NCBI GenBank assembly: GCA_002917075.1
Contig: NTMA01000028.1
Coordinates: forward strand, 310,001 to 374,000
Length of the DNA stretch: 64,000 nucleotides
Source of the DNA: Hawksworthiomyces lignivorus
Taxonomy: Eukaryota > Ascomycota > Sordariomycetes > Ophiostomatales > Ophiostomataceae
Reading direction: 5' to 3'
The stretch's first letter is position 1, and each line of letters starts with the position of its first letter. Shown one piece after another: positions 23,159 through 35,300 of this stretch. The position numbers and the translations under genes were made by a program. The notes below the pieces were generated by a model that was not told the origin of the DNA, did no database searches, and saw nothing but the letters and a program-made list of their open reading frames with translations.

Positions 23159-25552
23159 TCATACTAACTTATCCTTTCTTGTTGTAGTTTCTGAAACTTC
23201 CATATCCGAAGCATTGCTGTATACAGTGGTGTTTGTAGACGAAGCATCAGAGGAAGTACTGGAGGGTTCAGAGAGGTCTCCGGCTGAAGAGGCGGATGAG
23301 GCCGATAGCGCAGCAGACGCGCACGCCGAAGGACCTTCATCTTCGCCCTTTTCTTTAGCCTTCAAAGCCACAGTGGGCAACTTGCGTTGTCGCTGTGGTT
23401 GCCGGCGACGTTTGCGCTGATCCATCTCTTTTTCTTTCTTCGTTTTCTTTTTCGGTTTGGCCTCGTTCTCGCTGTGAGAGGACGAGTTGTCACAGCTCCT
23501 ATCGTCGTTGTCGCTGTCGCTCTCGCTATCATCTGACTCATTTGGCTCTTTCCTCTTAACCTTCCTGGCCTTTTTATTTTTATTTTTCTTCGTCTTCTCT
23601 TCTTCTTCTTCCCTCTTCTTCCTCTCCTTCTTCTCCTTCTTCTCTGCCTGCTTTTGTTTCTTCCGCTCCTCCTTGGCCTTCTGCTTCTCCTTCTTTCTCT
23701 CCTCACGCTTCTCTGCCTTGATCTTGGAAGCTTGCGTCTCCTCTACCCACAGAGCCACACTAGCTACGGCCCCAGCTGGGTCGCGCTTGTGCTTCAACAG
23801 GAACCCTTGAAGCTCCGCTGGGCTGAACGTCAGCTCTGGCACGGCTGCGGCAAATTCCTTGGCCAGAATATTCAGACGGGCGGTCATGGCAGCCTCGTCC
23901 AATATGTCCTCGGACTTCATATTTGGGTCAAACTTGGCCTTGGCAGCAGCGGGCAGGCACACACCGTCGCCTTCTAGTGTTGCGAAGATGGATCGGAACA
24001 ACGCTTCCATCATGTCGCGGTCGGCGCGATCAAACTTTACCATCATGTCAACCCGGCCAGGCCGAATCAAAGCCTTGTCAAGCTTCTCGATGTGATTGGT
24101 TGTCATGATGAGGATGCGACCTTCTTGGCTTGCAACACCGTCCAAGATGTTGAGCAGGCCCGATAAGGATAGGCGGCCGGCTTTGTCTTTCTTGCTGCTG
24201 CCGCTTCCAGAACTGCTGTTAGCTTTTCCACCGTCGCTGTCGCTGCCAGCCTTGTCTTTTTTCTCTGAGCCATCGGCCTCGTCATTCTCGTCTTCGTCTT
24301 CGCTGCTGCTATCACTGTCGTCACTGTCGCTCTCGCTGCTTCCATCGTCTTTATCGCCACTGCTAGACTTGTTCTCTTCACGGGTGTGTGTGAGGCCAGC
24401 TGTGTCGATATCCTCCAGCAACACAATGCAGCGGCGTGGCAGATCATTGAAGAGCACGGCCAGGGTTTCTTCGGTGGCGGCAACGCCGTTAAGGCTAACA
24501 ATATAGATATTCATGTTGAAATGCCCAGCCAGAGAGACGCTGAGCGAAGACTTGCCTGTGCCAGGTGGCCCATACAGAAGATAGCCACGGCGGTAGGGAA
24601 TGCCACGATTCGCATACCAGCGGCGCGTCGCCGGATCCAGGTAGTCAGAGACGTCGGAGACGAGATCACCCTTGACCTTTTCATTGAGGATCACAGTAGA
24701 AAGTGGTCGGGGGTTGCGGGCCATGCAGCGCATCCAGGTAGGCTCCCCTACACGGTACTTGCCGCCGCTGCTGCTACCGCGGTAGATGACCGTCTTCTGG
24801 ACGTCTCGCTGTAGGTACATGCGGCGGGTCTCGAGCAGCAGCGTTTTCAAGATGGCCGGGTTGCGCCCAAAGCAAGACACAGAGATGCTCTCACGTTGGT
24901 CTGAGCTCAGTGCGTTGTTGTCCCCGGTCTGTGTGCGCCGGAAGACCAGCAGGCGGCCGCGGAACCAAAAGTAGTAAGTGCCAAAAGTCGGTGTATAAGA
25001 CAGCGCTTTCTTCTGTTTCTTCTTTTTGCTGAGTCCCTCCGGCGACGTGTCGGCGGCGGCAGCATCGTCGTCATCTTCATCATAACCGTCCTCACCGTCT
25101 GATTCGTAGGCATTCCGGCGCCGCTCCTCATACTGGAGTTCCCAAACTGACCAAGACCGCGAGCCGACCATTGTATTCACGATGAAGCGACGGGCGTTTT
25201 GAGCAAAGGGCTGTGAGGCTACCCATGTCATGAGCATGTTGTAGACCTCGTCGTCATAGCGGATCTCGACCGTCGACATGAAATGATTTTCCAACTGTGT
25301 GTAGAGGTAGCTACTAAAGTAATTCCAGGCGAAGGTCACTCCACCCAGAAGGAGCACCAGAGGAAAATAGAGATTTAGGTCGATGTGAAGGTACCGCTGC
25401 AGGGCACTAGTGAACATGGACAATCCAGGGAAGAAGAAATCGAGTAAAGCAGCTGAGGCTGGGGCTGATGATTGACTGGTAAATGGATCCGATGCCTGGC
25501 TTGCGGCTGTTATAGGGCCTGCCGCGGAGCCACAAGAGGCGTTTGACGCCAT
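23159..25552 (-). CDS. BCS1-like AAA ATPase with acidic insert and Lys/Glu-rich tail
   Basis: One uninterrupted frame of 797 aa. One N-terminal TM helix lies at about 61-80, then the BCS1-type N-domain with residues such as NHFMSTVEIRYDD. The AAA domain has Walker A GPPGTGKSS (328-336), Walker B IVLLEDID (376-383) and the Arg-finger region RPGRVDMMV (497-505). A Ser/Asp/Glu/Lys-rich low-complexity insert (about 390-458) separates Walker B from SLSGLLNILDGV. After the AAA domain the protein ends in a very charged Lys/Glu/Arg region (about 605-760) and a Ser-rich end. BCS1 itself inserts the Rieske protein in the inner mitochondrial membrane. This larger fungal paralogue type has no certain substrate, so I do not give it the BCS1 name. 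Convergent with MMSDH. Confidence 0.9.
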   Translation of the reverse strand: MASNASCGSAAGPITAASQASDPFTSQSSAPASAALLDFFFPGLSMFTSALQRYLHIDLNLYFPLVLLLGGVTFAWNYFSSYLYTQLENHFMSTVEIRYDDEVYNMLMTWVASQPFAQNARRFIVNTMVGSRSWSVWELQYEERRRNAYESDGEDGYDEDDDDAAAADTSPEGLSKKKKQKKALSYTPTFGTYYFWFRGRLLVFRRTQTGDNNALSSDQRESISVSCFGRNPAILKTLLLETRRMYLQRDVQKTVIYRGSSSGGKYRVGEPTWMRCMARNPRPLSTVILNEKVKGDLVSDVSDYLDPATRRWYANRGIPYRRGYLLYGPPGTGKSSLSVSLAGHFNMNIYIVSLNGVAATEETLAVLFNDLPRRCIVLLEDIDTAGLTHTREENKSSSGDKDDGSSESDSDDSDSSSEDEDENDEADGSEKKDKAGSDSDGGKANSSSGSGSSKKDKAGRLSLSGLLNILDGVASQEGRILIMTTNHIEKLDKALIRPGRVDMMVKFDRADRDMMEALFRSIFATLEGDGVCLPAAAKAKFDPNMKSEDILDEAAMTARLNILAKEFAAAVPELTFSPAELQGFLLKHKRDPAGAVASVALWVEETQASKIKAEKREERKKEKQKAKEERKKQKQAEKKEKKERKKREEEEEKTKKNKNKKARKVKRKEPNESDDSESDSDNDDRSCDNSSSHSENEAKPKKKTKKEKEMDQRKRRRQPQRQRKLPTVALKAKEKGEDEGPSACASAALSASSASSAGDLSEPSSTSSDASSTNTTVYSNASDMEVSETTTRKDKLV

Positions 25553-25791
25553 ATTTCAAAGAGTCGAGCCGACTTGAATGGCACACTCGCTGTCGTCTGT
25601 TAGCAATAGTTGAGAAGCCGGGGCGAGGAAAGGTAAGTAATAGCTGAAGACTGAAAGAAACAGACCAGACCAGATCAGCGAGATGAAGAAGAAGAAGATA
25701 TATAAAGGGGGTAGAAGGCAAAGTAAAGTCGTGACCATGAGATAGAAGAAATGAAATAGAATAGCAGCAGTATGAAATGGTGGATGGTCTT

Positions 25792-25871
25792 TATATATAT
25801 ATATTTTTTTCCCTAACAACTTCGTAAGCTGACAGTTGTGGGGAGATGAGGTAGACTTATATATATATATA
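25792..25871. repeat. Paired (TA)n tracts
   Basis: Two TA dinucleotide tracts of about 14 bp each, separated by about 50 bp. They could pair as a stem in single-stranded form. Confidence 0.6.
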
Positions 25872-26509
25872 AATTCATGGCACACTATTAGATCGAGATG
25901 ACCTCGAGGCAGCAATCTAAGGTGGTGAACCTTACAAAAGAAGAAGCATCCTAATAGTAACACGGCTAAGCCCGGGCCCTCATGTTTGCCAGACCTCCAC
26001 TCTCCGCCCAATTTTTCTACCATGTCCTCCGTATCTCACATTGGCCCCTGCATTCTCCTTCCTTTCTAGTTTACTCAACTAATGCATCCGAGAGGCGAGT
26101 CTCAGCAATTAGGACATGATTGGATTAACAAATAGCAAGGACGAAGAGAACTGACTCTTTCACGGCCCCCTCGTCCTGAGGGAGGCCACAAATTTTGACG
26201 TGGGGCATTGCTACTGCGCATCATACGAATAATGCTGGGAGAGCTTGGCTGCCTGGCCTCACTCTCCACCAAGAAATCTCAAGCTTATAGGTGAGTCTTG
26301 CCTCTGTCGTAGCACTCTTCGTTAGTGCAGTCTTCATTATCAGCGTATCAGCAGCAGCGTTTGATCTCTTTCCGTCCTTCTGTGCTCAGTGTCCTACGCA
26401 GTGTAAGGCACCAAGACAGGGACGCTGATTGGCCTGTAGTGTCTGAGGCCAACGGCTCCGCGCTGCTGCAGAATACTTACCATGGCTTTTCCCTCTGAAA
26501 GCGGATCGC

Positions 26510-26519
26510 GGGGGGGGGG
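26510..26519. repeat. G10 homopolymer
   Basis: Run of ten G in intergenic DNA. Confidence 0.85.
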
Positions 26520-28105
26520 CGCACTTGAAGGCTGTGCCTGGATACAACGGCCAAAAAAGTGTGCCTGTGACACTGATGTCTCTCATACCTAGGTATGCAG
26601 TGATATTTCTACAGAATTGTTCTGTACTGCTGTTCTAGTCAGTCGGCGAAATGCATCGCAGTACTATTCTGGCATGAGCGACTCTACTACCGCAGTTACT
26701 ATTGTACTTTACATGCGATGCCATATGCACCATAGCCCCCCAACACAAGCCTTGGAGACCGTTAAAGCCGTTGGCCTCACGGCAATTTTTTGGTGGAGAT
26801 TTTCTTTTTTCCAGGGGTCTTACGTTCAAGCATGCACGACGATGACTCCCATGGCGCGGAGATGCCGACAGTGAGAATTAACTAGCTAGATTGCGGAGAC
26901 GGCCTGTAGAACATAGACTAGGATGCATTACATGAATCTGACTTGGAGAGTCCAAAGGAAGGGCAGATAACTCATGATGTTTTCCCAATGTTTTCGTGAT
27001 GTGCTTATCCTATACGGCGCAACGCACAAGCTGGGAAAAAATATTAAATAATCATTTGCAGAGGAAGAGATTGCCCTTTATACACCCTAGTTCCAAAAAC
27101 AAGAAGCCCGATATCTTACAAAGGGTCTTGCCTTGCAGGCGCCACAGAGGAAGAGAGGCTATCTTCTCAGACTTCCCTTGAGATTTCAGATATCTTATAT
27201 ACGCTTGAGAGTTATTAAGTTGCATGGCAGTCGTTTTGTGCTGGTTACCCGAATGATGTCAAAGCGAATAATTAACAGCGACATGGCTGACGTGCAGCAT
27301 TAGGCCGAATGGGAGAGGCAGCCCCAGCGCAGGACGCAGCAATCCATTTCCCCAAAGTCAAGTAGGCGGCCTCAACGGTGGCTTAGACAGGTGGAATAGT
27401 GGCGGCTTCTACATCGATTTTGCCAGCGGTGTATTATTTTCTCGCACTCCAAGCGGTAGCTTTTTTCAACTACACTGCGTTGTCCTTTTTTGACGTTACG
27501 AAACTTCATATACAAAGTGGTAGCTTTCCTCCACCACCACGAAATGGCTCATCAGGCAGCAACTGTTGTCACAGCCATCGATTTCCAAGTTCATATCTTT
27601 GATGAGAAGCGACCCATTTACTTGACCAAGAGAGAGCGGCCCATCTAAGAGACCTGGCAAAAGTTTAAGACTGCGGACCAACCTTAGAGCGACAGACGAA
27701 AGGGTGCGTATCTAGCACTCCTTTCCACCTCGTCTTCTGCTGGTCTGCTTGGCACGCCATCGTCGTATGTAGTAATCCCGATGTTGTAGAATTGATGTCT
27801 CCTCAACGCAACCGCTTCACGAGAGTGTGAGGGGAAGAATGATTACCCCGCAGGAATAGTCCAGAAATGTTTCGGGGCGTTGTCTTGACACTTGCCGAAT
27901 AGGAAAGGGTAAGTCATCTGGCGGTAGGGCTGACGGAATCTCACTTATGCCCAAAGATAGGAAACCCCAGGAAAGCCATCGTCGCCATCTCTGCGTTATC
28001 CCTCAACAAGCAAGTTTGTACGAGGATAGAAAGAAAGCGAGGATTCCCCCGACCCAATAAAATTCGGTCGTTTAGGTAAGGGAACTCTGGAGGTAATGCG
28101 GCTCT

Positions 28106-28125
28106 TTTCTTTCTTTCTTTCTTTC
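28106..28125. repeat. (TTTC)n microsatellite
   Basis: About five TTTC units in a pyrimidine-rich stretch. Confidence 0.8.
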
Positions 28126-28562
28126 TCTCCTTTTGTCTTTTTTCTGAAAGAAAAAAAAATCCCACCTCGGTAGGAACAAGACTAGATGCATAAGTCTAAC
28201 ATACCCTACAATTAAGCCTCACAACTTTGAGGGACACATAAGCATCAGGATAGAAATAGCCCTTATTGCACTCTGTTTAGTGACATAAACCACTCCCAAA
28301 CCGCTTATACATACTCTTTAAGAGCTGAATACCAAAATTTCACAGCCGCCGCTCGCTGCAGAACGATAGACAGTAGAAAATAGAGTCCCAGGATAGCGAG
28401 ATCTTGCCAATGCCAACATGTGCGCCAACCCTTCCACCTCCCCAAAGAAGAGTGAGAACGGGACAATTTTAAGAAGCCAGCCATTGGACTTGGCTACCAA
28501 GTATACATAATAATAAAACAAGAGAAGAAATCAAGAAGAGGGAACGGATATATGAATTTCAT

Positions 28563-29399
28563 TTACCCATCAACAACAATCGGTGGAGGGCCTCGAGGAA
28601 CTCCGGAGCCACCCGGACCTCCGGAGCCACCTGGACCACTGCGAAGCGGAGGACCTGGCCTATTTGGTCGCATACCTTCAAACTGTCCACCTGGCGCCAT
28701 CGGACCGCGGAAGCCTTGGCCTCCGCCAGCTAACCCGCCAGGAACGCGCTGTGGGCCACCAGCTCGCATGGGCATCCCATTTGACATACGCGGTAGCGGC
28801 GGTGTAGCGGCATCCTGCTGTGCTCCGCCCATTGGCGGCCGGCCGCCAGGACCACCCGAACTGTGCGGGGCACCTTGGCCCCTTCCTCCGGCCATCCACG
28901 ACGGCAACCCGCCGAAATCAGCAGCAGAGTCATATTGGCGGCGACTGCTGCTACGCACTGCACTTCCTCCTCTAACTCTTCTAGAGAAGTTGGTCTCTTG
29001 TGACCTTTGCTGCCCTCCACTGCGAGCCCTGAAGCTCCTGCCGTCGCCATCATTATCAGAATCGTCATTGGCACTGTGCTTTACAAAATGCCACCGAGAC
29101 ACAGTCCTCTCCATATAACTGGTCGAGTCTTTTCCGCTATTTCGCCAGCCGCTTCTTCCTCGGCTAGTTTCAACAGAGTACGTCACATCGTCCCGCCTAA
29201 GATGATTAACAACTCCGGGGTTGCCACCAGCAAACCATAACAAAAGCGAAATGCCCTTTCTATGTCTTGGTAGAGGAACTCGGACGGAGTGGGTTTCTTC
29301 GTGGGTATCCGAGCTGTAAGTGCGTGTTCTGCTGCTGCTGCTGCTGCGCCTCGATCGACCCGACGAGGAGAATGAAGAGGAGTACTGAGAGTGAGCCAT
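28563..29399 (-). CDS. Ser/Arg-rich then Gly/Pro-rich protein of unknown function
   Basis: Single exon, 278 aa from the ATG at 29399 (an upstream in-frame TTG is not used). The first ~30 residues are Ser/Arg/Tyr-rich. A middle segment contains FAGGNPGVVNHLRRDDVTYS, which reads as a conserved patch rather than low complexity, then ERTVSRWHFVKH. The last ~120 residues are Gly/Pro/Met/Arg-rich with repeated GGPGG and RPGPP units. I know no named domain. The conserved middle patch and steady codon use support a real gene. The Gly/Arg-rich tail would fit RNA binding or phase separation, which is speculation. Confidence 0.72.
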   Translation of the reverse strand: MAHSQYSSSFSSSGRSRRSSSSSRTRTYSSDTHEETHSVRVPLPRHRKGISLLLWFAGGNPGVVNHLRRDDVTYSVETSRGRSGWRNSGKDSTSYMERTVSRWHFVKHSANDDSDNDGDGRSFRARSGGQQRSQETNFSRRVRGGSAVRSSSRRQYDSAADFGGLPSWMAGGRGQGAPHSSGGPGGRPPMGGAQQDAATPPLPRMSNGMPMRAGGPQRVPGGLAGGGQGFRGPMAPGGQFEGMRPNRPGPPLRSGPGGSGGPGGSGVPRGPPPIVVDG

Positions 29400-30807
29400 G
29401 AGTCTCAAAAATTTTCAAATCGTCGGTGATATATGGGGCCTCGAGAAGAAATAAATAAAGATGCTGAAAAAGAAAGGTAAAAAGATGGAAACTAATAATA
29501 GATGGCAATCAATTTAGAGAAAAGGAAAGAGAAGTTACGGTCGCGATCAGCAGCCCAAACAAGAGGCGAGGATCAAACACACCAAAGAGGGAGGACTGGA
29601 TTTAACTCCAAACCACGATTCTCGAACATAAACTTGTATTAATTAAAAGAAGATTTTCTGCCAAAAAAAAAAAAAAATTTATGTGCAGAGCTTTTCGTAA
29701 ATACTATTATCTTTTCATGTTTCCCTTTCTTTTTGCAGAATCTGCTGATTTTGAGAAGTGAAAATATTATTAGAAAGGAACCAAGCAGTGAAACGGATCT
29801 CGCACTTTGAGATGACAAGGCCGTCCCGATATATATACATAAATAGACGTGACTAGTGTTTGAGCAGAACAAATCTATGCCAAGCATACACAAGGAGAAC
29901 ATGCAGGAAGCTGACATGGGTTTCATAGGTGGTGTGTAGCAAGAAGTAAAAGTATAGTCAAGCTGAACCTGGCCCTTTCGTCTGGGTCACCACATTAGTC
30001 CCAGTTCACTCTTTTCTGTTATCATAATCTCGTACATCAAAGTTGCCGCATACCACACAGGACATTTCGTATTCGCTAACCGCTTCCCTCTCAAAGGCGG
30101 AATTGCTGGCAAATATCGCATATTGTTTGTTGCGGATCGCTTTCCCATAAACGTACTGCGAAGAAAGAGCCAGACAACTACTCAGTCCATGCATTTCTAG
30201 TTAGAACGTTACCTCGAAAGATACAACAGTGGGGGAGTGGCTTTGACATCTAACGGAATCAAGCCTTGTCGTCTTGGGGTGGAATGAGCATGCAAAATCG
30301 GTGTACGCGCCGAGCTAGTTGCTGACCGGGCCAATGGGATTTTCTTGGGCACTTTAAGGACAATCCAGACAGGGGGAGCTGATTGGGTTGGGGTGCATTT
30401 GAATGTGTTGTTCTTGTATTTGGTGATGTAATCCGCCCGAAGACTTGGGGGAAGACAAAGAAGATGAGAGGACTGTGCTGTTGCAATATCACTTGCTTCT
30501 GCATGCCACAACCCTACCAGAGACCATGGCGACCCTCCATCGCCTCTTCTTCTGCACGGGGTGAGGGGGTAATCCTTCAGCGTCAGCGAGTACGGCAGCT
30601 CGATATTGCGTGGCTCGAAAGGCGAGGCTCTGCAAAAAACCGCCTTGTTCTGCCATTTTATTGTCTATTCTCTTTCATGTTCCCTCCGCCAAGCATTTGA
30701 ACAAGATTTCTGAGGCTTGCTACGAAGCCCTATTTTTCATCGGGCGTCGTCCAAAAAAAAAAGTGCAGAAACTACGGGGTTCGAGATTCAACGGATCAAA
30801 TGTAAAA

Positions 30808-30851
30808 CGAAAAAAAAAAGAAAAAAGAAAAAAAAAAAAGAAAGAAAAAAA
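30808..30851. repeat. A-rich purine tract
   Basis: About 44 bp made almost wholly of A with scattered G. Confidence 0.8.
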
Positions 30852-30907
30852 TGGCGCGTTGAGCTGCAAGGTTTGCCATGAGCTTGTTGTGCAATTGTGC
30901 AAGGTAA

Positions 30908-30920
30908 ACGCGAAAAAAGG
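30908..30920 (+). repeat. Dispersed 13-bp motif ACGCGAAAAAAGG, copy 3
   Basis: Exact match to copies at 5780 and 11125. Confidence 0.45.
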
Positions 30921-32358
30921 TTGGACAGACCGGCTATATGTAAAAGAGCGTGCCCACGCTCAAGAAATGTACCGTGCTGTTTGGGTCGTAAGACACAGCC
31001 TCCAAGTGCTTCACTAAATGATACGTAGCCTCGGATTGCGCGAAGCTGATGGAGGCGAAACGAGGATAGGGAAAAAAAGGATGAGACGAAAGTTAACAAG
31101 AACCAGCTGACGCCGTGAATGAAAGCCGGCTTTGAGCCACCGGAGGATAGGCTCTTCACGATAGCCGGCCCAACTCACCTTACATTAAAGGTGTGTGAAA
31201 AAAAGGCCTAGTCACATCCCGAGCCGGACCGTGTAGCAGTGGACGAGGTGTAACAATGTGCTAATAAACCTCCGAATTGCGGGGTTGTCAACTAAGTGCT
31301 CTTCATGGGCTATCAAGCACATTTGGTTCATCTACATAGTTCCTTTGCATAAAACAAGGTATTATTCGCGTACTTACAAAGCTATTTGTTCTACTTGCAT
31401 TTTAAAAAGTATGCACAAAAAAGAAAGCTTTCGCCTCCGCTCCGTATAGCAACACTTCAGGACCGTCTCTTGGCGAGGGACTGTAATGTGTTTTCGCTAA
31501 TACATTGCACCTTTGCGGGGAATGAGATACGAGACATTGTGCAGGGTTAGATCCGTAAGGGGCGGGGAGTTATCAGGTTTGATGGTATTTGCATGTTCTT
31601 CTCTGAATGTTCTGGAGCGCCGTCAAGGACTCTAGCATATCACCTTTCGGAGGCAAGTAGTTGTAGGTAGCAATCGTTACAGTACGTCTTTTTCCGCTTT
31701 TGTTTCCTGTGTCTCGCATTTTTGCAACAATAACTTGCTTCCCCTGATGGCACAATAGCAACCTCATTTTTGTTTGATATATTTATCTTATCCCCAGTTC
31801 GTCTAGGGGATCGATGCTAAAACCAAAACATTCTTACATGTCACAAGATATTCCAACTATTAAATCGAGAATCCAAAATAGCAGAATACGTGCTAGAACA
31901 TGTGTATATGGACTAAGTCTATAGTCGTGGCTGCTCGTCATCTTCTTGATTCTGTTGGACAAAGGAAAGTGAGCAGGCTCTATTTCCAAGCTTCCTGCAA
32001 TCTCTTCTCCTCTTATCTCACCTCTTTAGATATGTCCGGAAGTGAAGTGCCGTATCATATTACTGTGTTTTCGCATCGTGATTACTTCACAAAGAGACCA
32101 ATTAACTACATACCATGCAGGATAGCTGATTATGGGATTTGCAAGCGCAATTATAGCAGAGTGCCCGAGTTTCCTTTCCGCGCCTCGCGCATTTCAATGA
32201 TAGTTTCTTGCTGGTGCCTCAGGGCCGCATTATCCGGCACCTGGCCACTGCTCTGTCTGTAGACAGATGACATAAGAAAAAGAATATATGCTTCGATGGG
32301 GTGAAGCAAGGACTACGAAATAAATGTATCCAGAGATGATATATGGAGTATTAGAGAA

Positions 32359-32367
32359 TACGGAGTA
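32359..32367. repeat. Dispersed 9-bp motif TACGGAGTA
   Basis: Preceded 15 bp upstream by a related ATGGAGTAT, so GGAGTAT occurs twice within 25 bp. Confidence 0.5.
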
Positions 32368-35300
32368 TCGGCGAAAAAAAAAAAAATGAAAAAAAAAATT
32401 AAATCAGTGCGCATCTGTTCCTTCCGTTGTAAATGCCAAGATCTATGCCAAGCGTATTGCCGAAGCTTTGGATTGTCTCGTCTCTGCCGTCCTTCTTGCT
32501 TTACTACATCTTAAATCGGACTTCTTGCCCTCAACCGGAAACGTGCTTATTTCTACCTGGTGAACGATCATCTTGGTGTGTTTCTCAACACTTTTCCCAA
32601 GTAACCACATCCCCAGCTGTATATATCACTCCGTGGACAGCGCAAGGTTCATATTTAAAGACAATGTCTTCAAATTATGCTGCTATCGTAAGATGAGAAT
32701 ACGTCGGAAATTTTTTTTACTCCTCACTCACTCACGTCTTCTGTCTCTCTAACGCCTTTTTGTAACTTCTTACGGTGATGCTCATAGGATGCTTTTCAGC
32801 TCAAGGTGTGCTCCCGCGCTGTCATGGCACTCTAGGCCGCACAGAGCAAATGAATAGAAAGCTTAAAAAAACCCGATGTCAGATCAGCTTATTAGCCCTC
32901 CGCCCTGACGGTATCTCCAAGAGTACGTTGTAGGAGTGGAAAAATTGTAATAGCGATCGGCTGCCTTTCTGTGGTAAGTGTGATTCTACTCGCAGTCCGC
33001 AGTTACGGGTTTTTTGCGGGTACTTCGCTCTTTTTTTCACCCTATTGGCTCTTCTTTGCTTTTCGCGTACGTTCAGTAGTCAAGTTCCCTTTCTTGCTTG
33101 GCTCTCTAAATTTCCAAATATAAACCCTCAATGAGCTTTTTGTAGACGCGGAGAACAGCTAACCACCTTGCCCGGCACACCTTTTTATGCCATCAACCTT
33201 CACTCTCCCTTCCTTCTTAAATTTCTACATGCTCATCAATTTATTTTTGTCTTGGCTTCACTCCGAATGCTACAACGGAGCGCTTTTTGATTCAGGCTCA
33301 AAACGGAACAGCGAATGGCAAGGCGCCGTGTAAATTAGGTGTATGTAGCTCTCCCGGCAGTCCTGACTAGAATGAGCAGTGATCATAACACCCCTGTGGT
33401 TTAGATAATGGAGGGGGAGCGGAAAAAAAACACGGTTAGAAAAAAAGGTAAAGAAAGATGTAAACCTTTCTTCTTCCACGCTTAAAAGGCCGGAAAGCAA
33501 GATTGCAAGGCAATGAAGCAACCGCGCTGTCAAAACGAGGACCTGCAAAGATTGGCAGATCCCGAACGCTAGACCATCATAACATCAAAGAGCCAGAAAA
33601 ACAACATTCTAGCAAATATCTTGCATATACTTCAGGATGCAAGCTACAACACGTAGTAGTATGTTCCTCCTCTGCTGACCAGTAAAAATTGAATTGAATT
33701 TCTGTTTTGCGTATTTGTGTCTACTTTGTGCAATGATTTGGCGTGATGAATGTGAAATGGGGAAAGTCACGTTACTCCATTATGGCCAGGCTTTCATCTG
33801 TGATAAAGATCTAGCCAACTAAACTTAAATTGAATTTGCGCCAGAGAAATAGAGGAAAACTGCGGAGCTAATAGAGGTGCATCTTACGTTTAAGGGATGC
33901 TGCGAGTAACGTTTAGTATGTATGCATCCCTACAAACGTATATAATGGGTACGATTGCAAGTGTGATGTAGCAGACGGCTCATATCCGAGACCCGCAGAG
34001 GTGTCTTCCACCACCAAGCAGCCTATATGGGTATGTGTGAGAAGGTACCAGTCAAAGCTCCGAGCCAATTAGGTTGTATGTTGTGGATTATGGTCCCTGT
34101 CGTCTCTTGTTTGTCCCGCTGGAAAAAAGAAGACATGCAAGTACTCCACAGAAAGAGCCTACGACTGTGCATTCATCATCAGCAGACCAATGACAGGCCT
34201 TGACGCCCCCTTCAACCCCCCCGTCCGAAACTCCAGCCAAGGCGTGTTCGGTTCCTGAGCCAAGCCCAAACTTTCTTGTTGCTGTCCTTCTTCTCAAGCA
34301 TCTGTGCATAGAAGATGGTGCTAAGAAAAGTAGCAGCATGCTCAATTAGATGAGAAACAATTCTAAAGAGCTGTACGGACGAAGAGAAGGAGCACGCCGA
34401 CACAAGAGAAAAGACGACATAGCGACTGAAAGGGAACACGGTAAAAAGAGGCCACTTTCTGTTTTTAATTGTGGGAGCAATACTGGCATTTCTCTCATTT
34501 AGACCGCACCTGGTCATATTATTTTGTTTAAATCTTTTTACTGTGCTATTGCATTCTTAATTCATTCTGCATTGGAGGGAAATCTGCACTTGTAGCGCCA
34601 ATTTCCTCCTTTGTTTCTTTCTGACCCCTTCTCAATGCTTTGTCGCCTCTTCCCCATCTCCTAATTTCATCGTCTGCTCGAGGATTTCTCTCGGCTCTAT
34701 TTCCTTTTTCTCTTTAATTCTCTTCGTCTTGTTGCGACCTGGGTGCTAAGTACGGGGTACGTGTGGTAGCTGTTTGGCTGTCTTATCCACCCCCCTTTTT
34801 CCGACTCTACTAGATCGGCATCTCTTTGGCAGGGTGGCTTTTAGTTGGTTTTAGTGCTCGCCGCCCCCATCTGCAAACCAAATCCACCCCCTCTCCTTCC
34901 CTTCCCTTCTTGGCTTGCCCATTCAACACTCCCTTTCCTTTTCTCCTTTCCTTCTCGCCTTGCTCAAATAATTTCTTCCCTGCCCTTCTTTTCTCTAGGA
35001 AGAGCCATAAGCACCAAATCCATCACCATAGACCGAGCAAAGAAAAGCGCAATAGTTCAAGCCCTTGCTGATGAGGAAAGCAACAGGCTTCCTGCATTCG
35101 GATGCCCAACTAAGCGCTGCTGCTCGTTCCCAACCGGTCTCTGAAATGCGTCTGGAAAGCGAACTGGCTTGATCAAAACCGACAGAGAAACGCGACCAGA
35201 CAAAAATTCCATCGTATTTTCAGCGCCACCTCGCATTCATTCGCTTGCTTCCAAATCTTTGCTCTTTTCCTGGTCAACAGTTTGATCGAGTCACGACTTT

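Larger units (their letters stand above)
25553..28562. other. 3-kb intergenic region
   Basis: No supported gene. Two short (TA)n tracts lie about 50 bp apart (25792-25806 and 25858-25871). A G10 run is at 26510-26519 and a (TTTC)n tract at about 28106-28125. Upstream of the ATPase and downstream of the Gly/Pro-rich gene. Confidence 0.5.

Noticed and set aside
31900..32262. Plus-strand open frame of 120 codons as a gene
   Set aside because: No motif, odd composition (many Cys, Trp, Arg), no supporting splice sites or promoter.
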